A stretch of DNA of 64,000 bases from Bacteroides propionicigenes (lineage in GTDB: Bacteria; Bacteroidota; Bacteroidia; Bacteroidales; Bacteroidaceae): contig NZ_JAHBBW010000004.1 of NCBI RefSeq assembly GCF_018390535.1, forward strand, positions 248,001 to 312,000, in the 5' to 3' direction. This document shows, one piece after another, positions 26,510 through 35,867 of this stretch. Below the pieces are notes generated by a model that saw only the letters and a program-made list of their open reading frames with translations, ran no database searches and was not told the DNA's origin. The position numbers and the translations under genes are program-made. Position 1 is the stretch's first letter; each line of letters opens with the position of its first letter.

Positions 26510-26743
26510 ATAAAAGAAAGAGGAACGGTAGTCAACCAAGATTACCGTTCCCCTTTTATAGAAAGCCGCACCGATGATGTGATGAAACTCCGTATGACAT
26601 GATTTGAGTGCCCGTCCTCTTTGTAATCCACCGACTCAAGAGTTACCCCGAAGGGCGTGGCCCGCCATTAAGAACTGAAGCTTGTCTCGGTATTTCATTA
26701 AAATTGATGAGTTTCCCGATCCAATCAATGCGGCTATTTTTTC
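26510..26743 (-). ncRNA. ssrS: 6S-like RNA (Bacteroidales-1 motif)
   Basis: A transcription unit of about 230 nt on the minus strand, bounded by a TACCTTTG -7 box (26749-26756) and a terminator hairpin (26522-26551) with a T-rich tail. It has no convincing ORF. Position immediately downstream of rplT, promoter type and length agree with what is known of the Bacteroidales-1 RNA, considered a 6S RNA, which is often found after the L20 gene. Paired segments such as GGGCCACGCCCTTCGGGG-like GC-rich blocks are visible in the centre. Ends are approximate. The identification is from location and architecture, not from a covariance-model search. Confidence 0.75.
26522..26551 (-). terminator. Terminator of the 6S-like RNA
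   Basis: GGAACGGTA (26522-26530) pairs with TACCGTTCC (26543-26551); on the minus strand the hairpin is followed by CTCTTTCTTTTATTC. Confidence 0.75.
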
Positions 26744-26748
26744 TACTT

Positions 26749-26756
26749 CAAAGGTA
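26749..26756 (-). promoter_or_regulatory. -7 box of the 6S-like RNA
   Basis: TACCTTTG on the minus strand, with a weak TTG-containing -33 region near 26777-26780. Confidence 0.6.
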
Positions 26757-26845
26757 GTAAGATTATACGAAAGAAACAAGAAAAACAAGAAATTTGTTTG
26801 TCTGCACCTCATGTTTTCACACTTCACCGAGCTTACTAAAAACAA

Positions 26846-26879
26846 AAAGTGCCGATTACGTATTTGTAATCAGCACTTT
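26846..26879 (-). terminator. Terminator of the thrS-infC-rpmI-rplT operon
   Basis: Stem AAAGTGC-x-GATTAC / GTAATC-x-GCACTTT with a 6-nt loop, 24 bp after the rplT stop, followed on the minus strand by a T-rich tract (TTTTTGTTTTT). It separates rplT from the 6S promoter. Confidence 0.8.
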
Positions 26880-26902
26880 GCAGGTTTATTCTTTACCTCA
26901 GC

Positions 26903-27253
26903 TTATGCAGCTTTTGCTTTAGCAACAATAGCCTTGAAAGCTTCCGGGTGATTCATTGCTAAATCAGCCAAAACTTTACGGTTAATTTCAATACCAGCTT
27001 TGTGCAGAGCTCCCATCAGTTTAGAATAAGACATACCTTCCAGACGTGCAGCAGCGTTGATACGTTGAATCCACAAAGCGCGGAAGTTTCTTTTCTTATT
27101 CTTACGGTCACGGAACGCATAAGTCAAACCTTTTTCCCAAGTATTCTTGGCAACGGTCCATACGTTCTTTCTTGCACCAAAGTAACCTCTGGTCAATTTC
27201 AAAATTTTCTTTCTTCTTGCTTTAGAAGCAACATGATTTACTGATCTTGGCAT
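26903..27253 (-). CDS. rplT: Ribosomal protein L20
   Basis: 116 residues, standard length. Starts [29 protein letters not shown] and contains the conserved [19 protein letters not shown] block. It binds 23S rRNA early in 50S assembly. It follows rpmI after a 101-bp gap that could hold an L20 autoregulatory leader, though I cannot define one. Confidence 0.98.
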   Translation of the reverse strand: MPRSVNHVASKARRKKILKLTRGYFGARKNVWTVAKNTWEKGLTYAFRDRKNKKRNFRALWIQRINAAARLEGMSYSKLMGALHKAGIEINRKVLADLAMNHPEAFKAIVAKAKAA

Positions 27254-27354
27254 AGTTTTACTTGTTTTTGAATGTTAGCGCCGGTGCTTCACGCAGCGGA
27301 CTTAAAGCTAATGCATCCGGTTAATAACTTTAATAATACTTCGTACGCTTTTGA

Positions 27355-27552
27355 TTACTTCATAGCTAAGAGTTCCTTAACCTGGCTCGCATCTGTCGGG
27401 CTGACAAGTGTAGAGTAACACAGATTTCTCTTTTGCTTCTTGGTTTTCTTAGTCAGAATGTGACTGTGAAAAGCGTGCTTTCTTTTGATTTTACCTGTTC
27501 CGGTAAGAGTAAATCTCTTTTTAGAACCGGAGTTAGTCTTCATCTTTGGCAT
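27355..27552 (-). CDS. rpmI: Ribosomal protein L35
   Basis: 65 residues, standard length, with [20 protein letters not shown] and [19 protein letters not shown]. Component of the 50S subunit. Placed between infC and rplT as in most bacteria. A small hairpin (GCAACGC/GCGTTGC, 27584-27609) lies in the gap before it. Confidence 0.98.
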   Translation of the reverse strand: MPKMKTNSGSKKRFTLTGTGKIKRKHAFHSHILTKKTKKQKRNLCYSTLVSPTDASQVKELLAMK

Positions 27553-27617
27553 CTTACTTATTTTTTAATTATTTAATTATATGGCAACGCACTATACCTG
27601 CGGCGTTGCTCATTTCT

Positions 27618-28223
27618 TTAGTCTTCGCTTTGTTCTTCAGCCGGAGCTGCATCTTTCGGAGCCTCTGCGGGTTTCGGTGCGGCAGGCTTCTTGGGAGCGG
27701 CGCCCTTCTTCGGTGAAAGCTGAATAGTCATTCTCTTTCCTTCCAGAATCGGCATCTGATCTACCTTCGCATAGTCTTCCAAATCATTGGCAAAACGCAG
27801 CAACAAAACTTCGCCTTGTTCTTTGAATAAGATAGAACGACCTTTGAAGAACACGTATGCCTTTACCTTGTCGCCATCTTCCAAAAATCCTTTGGCATGT
27901 TTCAGTTTGAAGTTATAGTCATGGTCATCTGTCTGAGGACCGAAACGTATTTCCTTCACATTCACTTTTACCTGCTTCGCCTTTTGTTCCTTCTGACGCT
28001 TCTTTAACTGATAAAGAAATTTAGAGTAATCAATAATACGACAAACAGGGGGTTGTGCATTGGGAGAAATCTCTACGAGATCCACTTCCATTTCCTCGGC
28101 TATCTTCAAAGCCTGAGCTATCGGATATACTTTAGGTTCCACTTCATCGCCCACAATGCGGACTTCTTTGGCACGGATTTGCTCATTAATCCGATGTTGC
28201 CCTTTTAAGCTGTCATTCTTCAT
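27618..28223 (-). CDS. infC: Translation initiation factor IF-3
   Basis: 201 residues from the ATG at 28223 ([21 protein letters not shown]); an upstream TTG at 28268 is unlikely. The N-terminal domain ([14 protein letters not shown]) and C-terminal domain ([32 protein letters not shown]) are typical. The Ala/Pro/Lys-rich tail after about residue 170 is a Bacteroides extension. IF-3 keeps 30S subunits free and proofreads start codons. It lies between thrS and rpmI. Confidence 0.96.
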   Translation of the reverse strand: MKNDSLKGQHRINEQIRAKEVRIVGDEVEPKVYPIAQALKIAEEMEVDLVEISPNAQPPVCRIIDYSKFLYQLKKRQKEQKAKQVKVNVKEIRFGPQTDDHDYNFKLKHAKGFLEDGDKVKAYVFFKGRSILFKEQGEVLLLRFANDLEDYAKVDQMPILEGKRMTIQLSPKKGAAPKKPAAPKPAEAPKDAAPAEEQSED

Positions 28224-28337
28224 TAAATAACGTTTACTTCCAGTTTGTTTCTTGTTTATTACTACCAAATTATTTTTTTGTTAAGTAAAAGCTGTCTTTA
28301 GAACATCGTATGTATGCTATGCTTTTACAATTGGGCG

Positions 28338-28345
28338 CAAAGTTA
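28338..28345 (-). promoter_or_regulatory. Possible internal -7 box ahead of infC
   Basis: TAACTTTG on the minus strand overlaps the thrS stop codon, about 115 bp ahead of infC. It could give separate transcription of infC-rpmI-rplT. There is no clear -33 box. Confidence 0.4.
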
Positions 28346-30283
28346 CCATTTATTTATCATATTTTGAACTTCTTCGTTCACTTTTTTAGCAAATTCTTCA
28401 AATTTCATGGTTCCTTGGTCGCCTTCGCCTTGTTTGCGGACAGAAACTTCTCTGTTTTCAGCCTCTTTTTCGCCTACAACCAGCATATACGGAATACGTT
28501 TCATTTCGTTATCGCGAATCTTACGTCCTATTTTTTCGTTACGTTCATCCACAATGGCGCGAACATCGTATCTCTTCAGATAGTCTTTCACTTCCTGAGC
28601 GTAGTCATTGAATTTCTCGCTGATAGGTAGGATGGCTACCTGGTCGGGTGTCAGCCACAACGGGAATTTACCGGCGGTATGCTCGATGAGTACGGCAACG
28701 AAACGTTCCATAGAACCGAACGGAGCACGGTGAATCATTACCGGACGGTGCTTCTGGTTGTCAGCTCCCGTATATTCCAGCTGGAAGCGTTCGGGCAGGT
28801 TATAATCCACTTGGATAGTACCCAACTGCCAACGGCGGCCGATAGCATCTTTCACCATAAAGTCCAGTTTGGGACCGTAGAAAGCGGCTTCACCATATTC
28901 CACCTTAGCTTTCAACCCCTTTTCTTCGCAAGCCTCGATAATAGCCTGTTCTGCCTTTTCCCAGTTTTCATCGCTGCCGATATACTTTTCGCGGTTCACC
29001 TTGTCGCGCAAGGAGATTTGCGCTTCAAAGTTCTCGAAGTGCATAGACTGGAATACGATTGAGATGATATCCATTACACGCAGAAACTCATCCTTCACCT
29101 GGTCGGGACGGCAGAAGATATGCGCATCGTCTTGCGTAAAGCTGCGTACACGAGTCAGTCCGTGAAGCTCGCCGCTCTGTTCGTAACGGCAAACCGTACC
29201 GAACTCGGCCAGACGCAAAGGCAGGTCCTTATAAGAACGGGGCGAGTTCTTGTAAATCATACAGTGATGAGGACAGTTCATCGGCTTGAGGAAGTACTCT
29301 TCACCTTCTTCCGGTGTATGGATAGGCTGGAATGAGTCCTTACCGTATTTGGCATAGTGCCCGGATGTGATATACAGCAATTTGTTGCCGATGGGCGGAC
29401 ACATTACTTCCTGATAGTCGTAACGAGCCTGAATGCGGCGCAAGAATTCCTGCAGGCGGATACGCAATGCAGCGCCCTTCGGCAACCACATCGGCAGCCC
29501 CTTACCTACCGTATCGGAGAACATGAACAAGTCCATTTCCTTACCGATTTTACGGTGGTCGCGTTTCTTGGCCTCTTCCAGCAATACAAGATATTCATCC
29601 AGCATTTTCTTCTTCGGGAAAGTGATACCGTAGATGCGGGTCATCATTTTGCGGTCTTCCTGTCCGCGCCAGTATGCGCCGGCAACGGAAGTCAGCTTGA
29701 TGGCCTTGATAGGTGCGGTAGTCATCAAGTGAGGACCACGGCAGAGGTCGGTAAACGCGCCTTGCGTATAGGTAGTGATGTGACCGTCTTCTAGTTCTGA
29801 AATAAGCTCACATTTATAAGTCTCGCCACGGTCGCCGAACATCTTCAAAGCATCTGTCTTTGAGATGCTCTCTCTGACAACAGCTTCTTTCTTGGCAACC
29901 AGTTCGGCCATTTTCTTTTCGATAGCGGGCAGGTCGGCTTCCTTGATGGTAGCTTCTCCCGGATCTACATCATAGTAGAAACCATTCTCGATAGCCGGAC
30001 CGATACCGAACTGAATGCCCGGATACAGTTCTTGCAGAGCTTCCGCCAGCAAGTGGGCACTGGTATGCCAGAAGGCATGCTTACCTTGTTCGTCCTCCCA
30101 TTTATAGAGAACCACTTCAGCGTCTTCATTGATGGGACGCCCCAAATCATAAATTTCTCCGTTTACGCCACAAGCCAGCACATCCTGTGCCAAGCGTGAG
30201 CTAATGCTTTCTGCTATTTGCAGTCCTGTTACTCCCTCGTTGTATTCGCGAACGGAGCCGTCTGGAAATGTTATCTTTATCAT
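28343..30283 (-). CDS. thrS: Threonyl-tRNA synthetase
   Basis: 646 residues, full length. N-terminal TGS domain (1-60), editing domain with HTSAHLL near 73-79, and class II catalytic core with [11 protein letters not shown], the motif 2 region [31 protein letters not shown] block, motif 3 [19 protein letters not shown], and a C-terminal anticodon-binding domain. Charges tRNA-Thr. First gene of the thrS-infC-rpmI-rplT operon. Confidence 0.98.
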   Translation of the reverse strand: MIKITFPDGSVREYNEGVTGLQIAESISSRLAQDVLACGVNGEIYDLGRPINEDAEVVLYKWEDEQGKHAFWHTSAHLLAEALQELYPGIQFGIGPAIENGFYYDVDPGEATIKEADLPAIEKKMAELVAKKEAVVRESISKTDALKMFGDRGETYKCELISELEDGHITTYTQGAFTDLCRGPHLMTTAPIKAIKLTSVAGAYWRGQEDRKMMTRIYGITFPKKKMLDEYLVLLEEAKKRDHRKIGKEMDLFMFSDTVGKGLPMWLPKGAALRIRLQEFLRRIQARYDYQEVMCPPIGNKLLYITSGHYAKYGKDSFQPIHTPEEGEEYFLKPMNCPHHCMIYKNSPRSYKDLPLRLAEFGTVCRYEQSGELHGLTRVRSFTQDDAHIFCRPDQVKDEFLRVMDIISIVFQSMHFENFEAQISLRDKVNREKYIGSDENWEKAEQAIIEACEEKGLKAKVEYGEAAFYGPKLDFMVKDAIGRRWQLGTIQVDYNLPERFQLEYTGADNQKHRPVMIHRAPFGSMERFVAVLIEHTAGKFPLWLTPDQVAILPISEKFNDYAQEVKDYLKRYDVRAIVDERNEKIGRKIRDNEMKRIPYMLVVGEKEAENREVSVRKQGEGDQGTMKFEEFAKKVNEEVQNMINKW

Positions 30284-30313
30284 AATGTTATGTATAGTTC
30301 AATTTTTAGAACG

Positions 30314-30321
30314 CAAAAATA
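30314..30321 (-). promoter_or_regulatory. -7 box of thrS operon
   Basis: TATTTTTG on the minus strand, 30 bp ahead of the thrS start codon. Confidence 0.5.
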
Positions 30322-30362
30322 GCTAATTCTTTATTGATATTCTATTTTTTAGCAAAAAAATG

Positions 30363-32408
30363 TTATTGCTGCGTATTCGTAAATCGTTTGATGATGTTGT
30401 AAGCCGAGACAATACCCAGCTCACCCGCCTTGCTCAAATCCGAAATACCCTGCCTGTTATTGCCCAGGAAGATGTGCGTCAGACCGCGATTGAAATAGGC
30501 TTCGGCAAAGTCGGGATTCAGTTTGACAGCTTTATCATAATCTGCCAATGCCGCACGATAGTCTTTCAGCATGGACAACACGTTACCGCGGTTATAATAG
30601 CCGTACACAAAATCGGGAGCCAATTGGATGACATGGTCCAAGTCATTTTTCACAATGTCGTAATCCATAGCCGTTACTTCCGTCTTCTTCGCTTCCTGCG
30701 TACCGGAAATCGCTCCTTCGCTCATGCCCGCTTCCGCTTTCTTGTATTCCAATTGCTTGTAGCGCACCAGAGCACGCATAAAGTATGCGGGGAAGAAGGT
30801 ATCATCCAGCAGGATACTCTGCGTAAAGTCGTCTATGGAACTTGCAAAGTCCTGCACCAGATAGAAATCCAGCCCGCGCATAAAGCGTTTCTTGGCATTC
30901 TTGTCATCCGCCACGATGTCCGATGTGTGGGCATCTATTAATGCAAAGTGGAAACGTACCTGCTCTTCCGTCAGCGGAGACTCCATATTGGTGATGCGCA
31001 ACGGTTTGGGGAACGCCTTCGAGTGATTCAGATCATCAATATATTTATGATAATGCACAATTCGCTTCACATCACTCAGCTTTTCATAATAGGTCAGCGC
31101 ATACATAGGTTCGAGCTTGATAGTCACGTTGCGGTCTTGCACACGTCCGCGATAGTCGCTCTTGTAACGCTGGTCGGCTTCCGAATCATCTGCAATCACA
31201 ATCTTGCGGTAGTTCTCCATATTCTTGTCGGACTTCTTACGGGTCTTGCCGTTATCCTGTCCGGAATTACCGTCCGTATTATCCGCCACATCCTTATCGT
31301 TGCCGCCGGTTGTCACCCCGTTGCGCTTGTCAAGCTGCATCTTCATGACTTTGAACTCATCCTGTTCAGCCCCCTTGCGGTCGCCAATCTTCTTGCGGGC
31401 CTCGGCACGATGATAATAACCCGCCATAAAATTGGGATATTCGTCTATCACTTTGGAGTAATCGCTGATAGCGCCGCGGTAATCGCCCGTCTGTGCACGC
31501 AGCAAACCGCGGTTGAAGGCCGCCATCATATTGTCCGGTTCCATCTTCAGCACAAAGTCAAAGTCTTCTATCGCACGGTTGTCATCGCCTACCTGTGCAC
31601 GCAGCAAACCGCGGTTATAGTGTCCGAGAAAGTTGTTGGGGTCTATGTCCAGCGCCAAGTCATAGTCGCTCATCGCACCTCTCAAATTGTTCTGATGGAA
31701 GCGTGCCAAAGCGCGGTTAATGTAGTTGCCCGAATTGCGTGCGCTCAGATGTATAGCTTGGTCCAAGTCACTTTCAGCTTTCTTGTAGTCAGATTGCTGG
31801 AGACGGACAATGGCACGCGCAGCCCAGCCGTCGGGGTCATAGCGGTCCATATCGATGGCCTTATCAAAGTCCTTCAGAGCCTGTATCGTATCATTCTGTT
31901 TGAGATTGACTTCACCACGCATCAGGTACGCACGCGTATAGCGGGGAGCTATGGAAAGCAACTGCCCCAAATCATCTTTGGCAGAGTCGAAGTCCTCCTT
32001 CTGCATATGGCAAAGGGAAAGGTTATGCCACAGCACCACATTCTCCGGGTCGTACTTCAAAGCTGTCCTGTAATCCTCTATCGCGCCGTCGAACTTATCT
32101 TGGCGGATACGCGCCAAACCTCTTATCTGATACGCGCCTACAACAAAAGGATTGCGCTGGATAGCCAAATCGCAATCCGCTTCCGCTCCCTGAAAATCAT
32201 CCAGGTTGATTTTTGCCAGTGCACGGAAGAAATAAGGCTCATATAGATAAGGCTTCGCATTGATTACCTGATTGAAGTATTGGATGGAAAGCACGTAGTC
32301 TTCGAAATACAATGCGTTCCGGGCAATAGTCATCACCCGTTCCGTATTGATTTGCGCATATAACAACGTGGGCAATAACAAAATTGCCAGCAATATCTTT
32401 TTAATCAT
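30363..32408 (-). CDS. Secreted/periplasmic TPR-repeat protein
   Basis: 681 residues. Signal peptide (about 1-18, LLLPTLLYAQ), then a long array of tetratricopeptide repeats of 34 residues (e.g. AIQRNPFVVGAYQIRGLARI, ALDIDPNNFLGHYNRGLLRA, AVKLNPDFAEAYFNRGLTHI). A break at about 370-540 is charged and lacks repeats (TGGNDKDVADN...), after which TPRs resume. TPRs make protein-interaction scaffolds; the specific partner is unknown. Monocistronic with its own -7 box at 32437. Confidence 0.85.
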   Translation of the reverse strand: MIKKILLAILLLPTLLYAQINTERVMTIARNALYFEDYVLSIQYFNQVINAKPYLYEPYFFRALAKINLDDFQGAEADCDLAIQRNPFVVGAYQIRGLARIRQDKFDGAIEDYRTALKYDPENVVLWHNLSLCHMQKEDFDSAKDDLGQLLSIAPRYTRAYLMRGEVNLKQNDTIQALKDFDKAIDMDRYDPDGWAARAIVRLQQSDYKKAESDLDQAIHLSARNSGNYINRALARFHQNNLRGAMSDYDLALDIDPNNFLGHYNRGLLRAQVGDDNRAIEDFDFVLKMEPDNMMAAFNRGLLRAQTGDYRGAISDYSKVIDEYPNFMAGYYHRAEARKKIGDRKGAEQDEFKVMKMQLDKRNGVTTGGNDKDVADNTDGNSGQDNGKTRKKSDKNMENYRKIVIADDSEADQRYKSDYRGRVQDRNVTIKLEPMYALTYYEKLSDVKRIVHYHKYIDDLNHSKAFPKPLRITNMESPLTEEQVRFHFALIDAHTSDIVADDKNAKKRFMRGLDFYLVQDFASSIDDFTQSILLDDTFFPAYFMRALVRYKQLEYKKAEAGMSEGAISGTQEAKKTEVTAMDYDIVKNDLDHVIQLAPDFVYGYYNRGNVLSMLKDYRAALADYDKAVKLNPDFAEAYFNRGLTHIFLGNNRQGISDLSKAGELGIVSAYNIIKRFTNTQQ

Positions 32409-32436
32409 CTTGTCCTATAAATGCTTGTAAACAAAA

Positions 32437-32444
32437 CAAAAGTA
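32437..32444 (-). promoter_or_regulatory. -7 box of the TPR gene
   Basis: TACTTTTG on the minus strand, 28 bp ahead of the start codon. Confidence 0.5.
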
Positions 32445-32525
32445 GCGTTTATTCATTTACATATCAGGATATACGGAAGACTTTTTATATTTTTTGAGCC
32501 TTTTATACCTTATTATATGGTTTGC

Positions 32526-33080
32526 TTATTTGATGGTTTTCACCTTATAAGTACAGTGCGCCTTACCTTTCAGCATGGCATTCAGCTTTCCCTTTATCAT
32601 CTGCTTGCGCAGGGGTGAGATATGGTCGATGAACATCTTGCCGTCCAGATGGTCGAACTCGTGCTGCATTACACGTGCCAGATAGCCTTCCACCACCTCG
32701 TCGTGTTCCACCAAGTCTTCATCCAGATACTTCACGCGTATTTTATTGCCTCTTTTCACAGATTCGTGGATGCCGGGCAGGCTCAGGCAACCCTCTTCCA
32801 TTGACACCTCTTCACCCGATACTTCCAGAATATGCGCATTGATATATGCCTTGCGGAAACCCTTGTACTCGGGATAATCTTCCGACAGCACATCCAAATC
32901 CACAACCACCACACGAATCGGCAAACCGATTTGCGGAGCTGCCAGTCCCACGCCGTCGGCATGGTCCATTGTTTCGAACATATTCTGAATCAGTTCTTTC
33001 AAGTTCGGATAATCAGGGGTAATATCCTCTGCCACTTTTCTCAATACGGGTTGCCCGTATACATAAACAGGTAAAATCAT
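32526..33080 (-). CDS. def: Peptide deformylase
   Basis: 184 residues. All three metal-site motifs are present: GVGLAAPQ (43-50), EEGCLS (95-100) and QHEFDH (139-144), giving Cys and two His for the metal and the catalytic Glu. Removes the N-formyl group from nascent proteins. It follows ruvX by 44 bp in the same direction. Confidence 0.97.
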   Translation of the reverse strand: MILPVYVYGQPVLRKVAEDITPDYPNLKELIQNMFETMDHADGVGLAAPQIGLPIRVVVVDLDVLSEDYPEYKGFRKAYINAHILEVSGEEVSMEEGCLSLPGIHESVKRGNKIRVKYLDEDLVEHDEVVEGYLARVMQHEFDHLDGKMFIDHISPLRKQMIKGKLNAMLKGKAHCTYKVKTIK

Positions 33081-33124
33081 TTCTTTAATTATGAATTATC
33101 AATTATGAATTATTTTCTTGTTCG

Positions 33125-33550
33125 TCATAAAGCGGAGAAACGTCTGTTCTCCAAATAAGTTTGCAGGATAATAGTGGCACTGATTTCGTCCACCAGCGCC
33201 TTGTTCTGCCTGTCTTTCTTCTTCAGGCCGGCTTCCAGCATGGTGCGGTGCGCCAAAACCGAAGTGAAACGCTCGTCCACGTACTCTATCGGCATATCGG
33301 GCAACTTCTTTTGCAGGGAACGCACAAACGGTTCGATCCGTTTCATGTTTTCGGAAGCCTCGTTATTCATCTGCTTCGGCAGTCCCACGAGAATCCGCTC
33401 TACGGGTTCTTTTGCCACATAGTCCATGATAAAAGCGAGCAATTCGTGAGTGGGCACGGTGGTAAGTCCGTTGGCAATCATTTGCAACGTGTCGCTGACG
33501 GCTATACCCGTACGTTTTTTACCGTAATCAATAGCTATTATTCTACTCAT
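33125..33550 (-). CDS. ruvX: RuvX/YqgF Holliday-junction resolvase-like nuclease
   Basis: 141 residues, standard length. RNase H-like fold with IIAIDYGKKRTGIAVSD (catalytic Asp), ILVGLPKQMNNEAS, YVDERFTSVLAHRTM and a C-terminal DEISATIILQTYLE supplying the last acidic residue. Implicated in pre-16S rRNA 5' processing. Co-directional with def. Confidence 0.95.
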   Translation of the reverse strand: MSRIIAIDYGKKRTGIAVSDTLQMIANGLTTVPTHELLAFIMDYVAKEPVERILVGLPKQMNNEASENMKRIEPFVRSLQKKLPDMPIEYVDERFTSVLAHRTMLEAGLKKKDRQNKALVDEISATIILQTYLENRRFSAL

Positions 33551-33559
33551 AATGGGCTA

Positions 33560-33567
33560 CAAAATTA
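33560..33567 (-). promoter_or_regulatory. -7 box of ruvX-def
   Basis: TAATTTTG on the minus strand, 9 bp ahead of the ruvX start codon, so the leader would be very short or nearly absent. Confidence 0.4.
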
Positions 33568-33608
33568 CGATTTATATTTGAACTCTTTTTCATACGTATC
33601 AAAAAAGA

Positions 33609-33670
33609 TTTTGCCTATGGTGAAAATCTCATTTGATGTACATCAAACAAGTTTTACACCATAGGCAAAA
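33609..33670 (-). terminator. Nested palindrome terminating the sulfation operon
   Basis: Outer stem TTTTGCCTATGGTG (33609-33622) with CACCATAGGCAAAA (33657-33670), extended by AAAA/TTTT with a bulged A. Inside lies a separate perfect 16-bp palindrome TTTGATGTACATCAAA (33632-33647). On the minus strand TCTTTTTT follows, as expected of a rho-independent terminator after the PCMD gene. Confidence 0.75.
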
Positions 33671-33721
33671 TTATCAGTAAATTAATTCTTATGACTTACT
33701 TAAGCCGGTATAGGAACGAAA

Positions 33722-34687
33722 TCAATATACCAATTTCACATTATCCACATAGAACGAGTTGCCCGGAGAACCGACGTACGCCCCGCCGTGGCTGGACGTA
33801 AACTGCAACTGGATATGGGTGGGGACATCATCTTCCGTTCCCCATGCCACCTCTTTGATGGGCACGCTCTCGCCTTTGCTGTTCACGGCATAACGTTCCT
33901 GCACTTGCAGACGCATCATATGCGCTTTGTATTCGGGATTGCCCGTTATATCGCCGTACATAATGGAATAGGTGGCATTATTGCGCCAGTCATCCGTCGT
34001 AGTGTAGTAGCGCACCACTACCGTACCCACGCGCTTGGCGTAGATATTACCGTCCTTGTCCTCCCAGCGTTTCTGCAAAAAGAGGTTCATTTCGGGGAAG
34101 TCTTTCCCCTCTACGTCGGTTATCTTGCTGAAACCTGTGGCACGGATACGCTTCTCGCGGTCGGACATCTTCACCTTGTAGTCAAACTGGACGGCAATGG
34201 GTTTCTTCGTAAACGGAATACCGGAGTTCAACATCTTCTGCGGGTTCTTCGTTCCTTTGATAGGCTCGTGCACATCGCCGAGGAAGATGGAACCGGCAGC
34301 CAGTACCGTTATATCCACTATGCCCAGCACCTTTACGCTCTCCATACGGGTGTCCATACGGGCACAAAAGCCATCGCCGCGCTTCTCCGGAAATACCGAG
34401 GTATTGGTCTTGGTGATGCCCGCCACACGTGCCATTACATTAGAGGTAGCCCAAGGGGAGCCTCCCATATTCTTATAAGCCTTATTCTCGCGAATAGTGG
34501 CCGTGGGGCCAATGGCAAATACATTTTTGGTGTCGCCGCCGATAATTCCCGATTCTTTAATCTGGCGGTCAATCCATTGATCCATATTTCCGAAAGGAAT
34601 CATCTCGACTTTATGCTGCGCCGATACTGCTACGCTACATAGCATTACGGACAGCAAACTCAACACACGAAGTTTTTTACGAATCAT
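33722..34687 (-). CDS. Secreted PCMD-domain protein (putative carbohydrate metabolism domain)
   Basis: 321 residues with a signal peptide (about 1-24, VAVSAQ). The single domain resembles the Bacteroidota PCMD family: N-terminal IPFGNMDQWIDR, central ARVAGITKTN, IFLGDV and KKPIAVQFDYKV, and the ending HGGAYVGSPGNSFYVDNVKLVY. The fold is a beta-sandwich of uncertain activity, usually found on secreted proteins. Last gene of the cys/sulfotransferase operon, 22 bp after the sulfotransferase. A link to sulfonated envelope molecules (binding or transport) is inferred only from position. Confidence 0.7.
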   Translation of the reverse strand: MIRKKLRVLSLLSVMLCSVAVSAQHKVEMIPFGNMDQWIDRQIKESGIIGGDTKNVFAIGPTATIRENKAYKNMGGSPWATSNVMARVAGITKTNTSVFPEKRGDGFCARMDTRMESVKVLGIVDITVLAAGSIFLGDVHEPIKGTKNPQKMLNSGIPFTKKPIAVQFDYKVKMSDREKRIRATGFSKITDVEGKDFPEMNLFLQKRWEDKDGNIYAKRVGTVVVRYYTTTDDWRNNATYSIMYGDITGNPEYKAHMMRLQVQERYAVNSKGESVPIKEVAWGTEDDVPTHIQLQFTSSHGGAYVGSPGNSFYVDNVKLVY

Positions 34688-34709
34688 TTCTTTATTCTCC
34701 TACAATCAA

Positions 34710-35816
34710 TTAAAGTTCATAATTCCACTGTTTCAGTGCAAAGTCCCAGTTATCCTGAACCAGTTGCACCGTACGGTCGTCATATTTATATTTATTCTTC
34801 TTATAACCTTTCTTACCGCCCACATACTGTTCGATAGCAGCGCGTGCATCCGCAAAACCGGGTATGGACAGCGCATCGTAGATGTGTTCCGTCATTCCCA
34901 TTGCATCGGCTTCAAAGTCCTCGAACTTCACTTCAATCAGATTACCTGCCGGGATACTTGCCTTGTCCGCCTCATACTTATGATAAAGTTTGGCGTAGAT
35001 AGACAAGATATTCTGTTCCAACTCCGCCGGAGTAATATCCTGCAACTTCAACGGCTGGATGGTATTCGTAAAGAAGCTGCGCGTACTTTCAAATACCGTG
35101 TAAGGATTACGCATCAGGTAGATGAACTTGGCATTGGGGAACATCTTTACCAATTCTTTCACACGTCCGGTGTGCGGCGGGTTCTTGCTGAGGAACTGCG
35201 TGCCATGCGTATTCCATAAGGAAATCTTGATGAGCTTGGTAAACGTTTCCTCAAACACCTTCAACTCCGCCTCGCTTATGTCATCAAACAACAGATACTT
35301 GTCGGCATACTCCTGCTGATACTTAGGCAGAAACCAGAAGTTGTAATAAGTATAAGGCATCATGTTTGCCAATGCAAATTCCTCTTCCTGCGGCAAGTCT
35401 ACAGCCAGCTCCATATTGTCCGTAGGGCGCTTGTCGGGCATCAGCCAACTCATATTCTTCTTGAAGAAAGGCTGTCCCCACATCATCAGATGCGGGAACA
35501 CGGTCTGATAAGTTGTGTTATAGCCGAAATGCTTGTCACAAGAGAACACATTATGCACGAAAGTTGTTCCGCTGCGCCAGTGGCCGAGGATAAATACGGG
35601 ATCGTGTTCCAGCGGTTTGTCTGCCAACAGCTTCTCGTAGCGTTTGTCCTGCAAGGGAGCCAACGTGGAAAGCAGGCGGCAAACGGCTTTCGTCAATCGG
35701 TATTTGCCTTTGTATGCGGCATCTATTTCGCGTCCCTTTGTGATGGAATTGAATGTTTTCCAGTCTGCACCGACAAGCGTATTTATCGGCAGTTTGTTGA
35801 ATTCTAATAAACCCAT
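34710..35816 (-). CDS. PAPS-dependent sulfotransferase
   Basis: 368 residues. The 5'-phosphosulfate loop is GHWRSGTTFVHNVF (79-92) and the 3'-phosphate loop is IYLMRNPYTVFESTRS, both typical of the P-loop sulfotransferase fold; the Lys of the usual 5' loop is replaced by Arg, as in the GHWRSGTT subgroup. No signal peptide, so sulfonation occurs in the cytoplasm. It sits at the end of a dedicated PAPS-making operon. From memory, a B. thetaiotaomicron sulfotransferase clustered with PAPS genes sulfonates cholesterol and other sterols; this gene may be its counterpart, but lipid, sterol or glycan acceptors cannot be told apart from sequence alone. Confidence 0.88.
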   Translation of the reverse strand: MGLLEFNKLPINTLVGADWKTFNSITKGREIDAAYKGKYRLTKAVCRLLSTLAPLQDKRYEKLLADKPLEHDPVFILGHWRSGTTFVHNVFSCDKHFGYNTTYQTVFPHLMMWGQPFFKKNMSWLMPDKRPTDNMELAVDLPQEEEFALANMMPYTYYNFWFLPKYQQEYADKYLLFDDISEAELKVFEETFTKLIKISLWNTHGTQFLSKNPPHTGRVKELVKMFPNAKFIYLMRNPYTVFESTRSFFTNTIQPLKLQDITPAELEQNILSIYAKLYHKYEADKASIPAGNLIEVKFEDFEADAMGMTEHIYDALSIPGFADARAAIEQYVGGKKGYKKNKYKYDDRTVQLVQDNWDFALKQWNYEL

Positions 35817-35867
35817 TCTTATTCGGTTAAAAGTTCTTTTTTATGTTTTCTTACATCCTGATTCACA

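Noticed and set aside
26636..26845. 69-aa minus-strand ORF
   Set aside because: It runs through the promoter and body of the 6S-like RNA and resembles no protein family.
28224..28268. TTG-started extension of infC
   Set aside because: The ATG at 28223 gives the standard Bacteroides IF-3 N-terminus (KNDSLK), and the extension has no family match.
30948..32246. Long plus-strand ORF of 432 aa
   Set aside because: It is the antisense shadow of the TPR gene, where repeated codons avoid stops on the other strand.
33788..34642. Plus-strand ORF of 284 aa
   Set aside because: It is a shadow of the PCMD gene with His/Tyr-rich nonsense composition and no ribosome-binding site.
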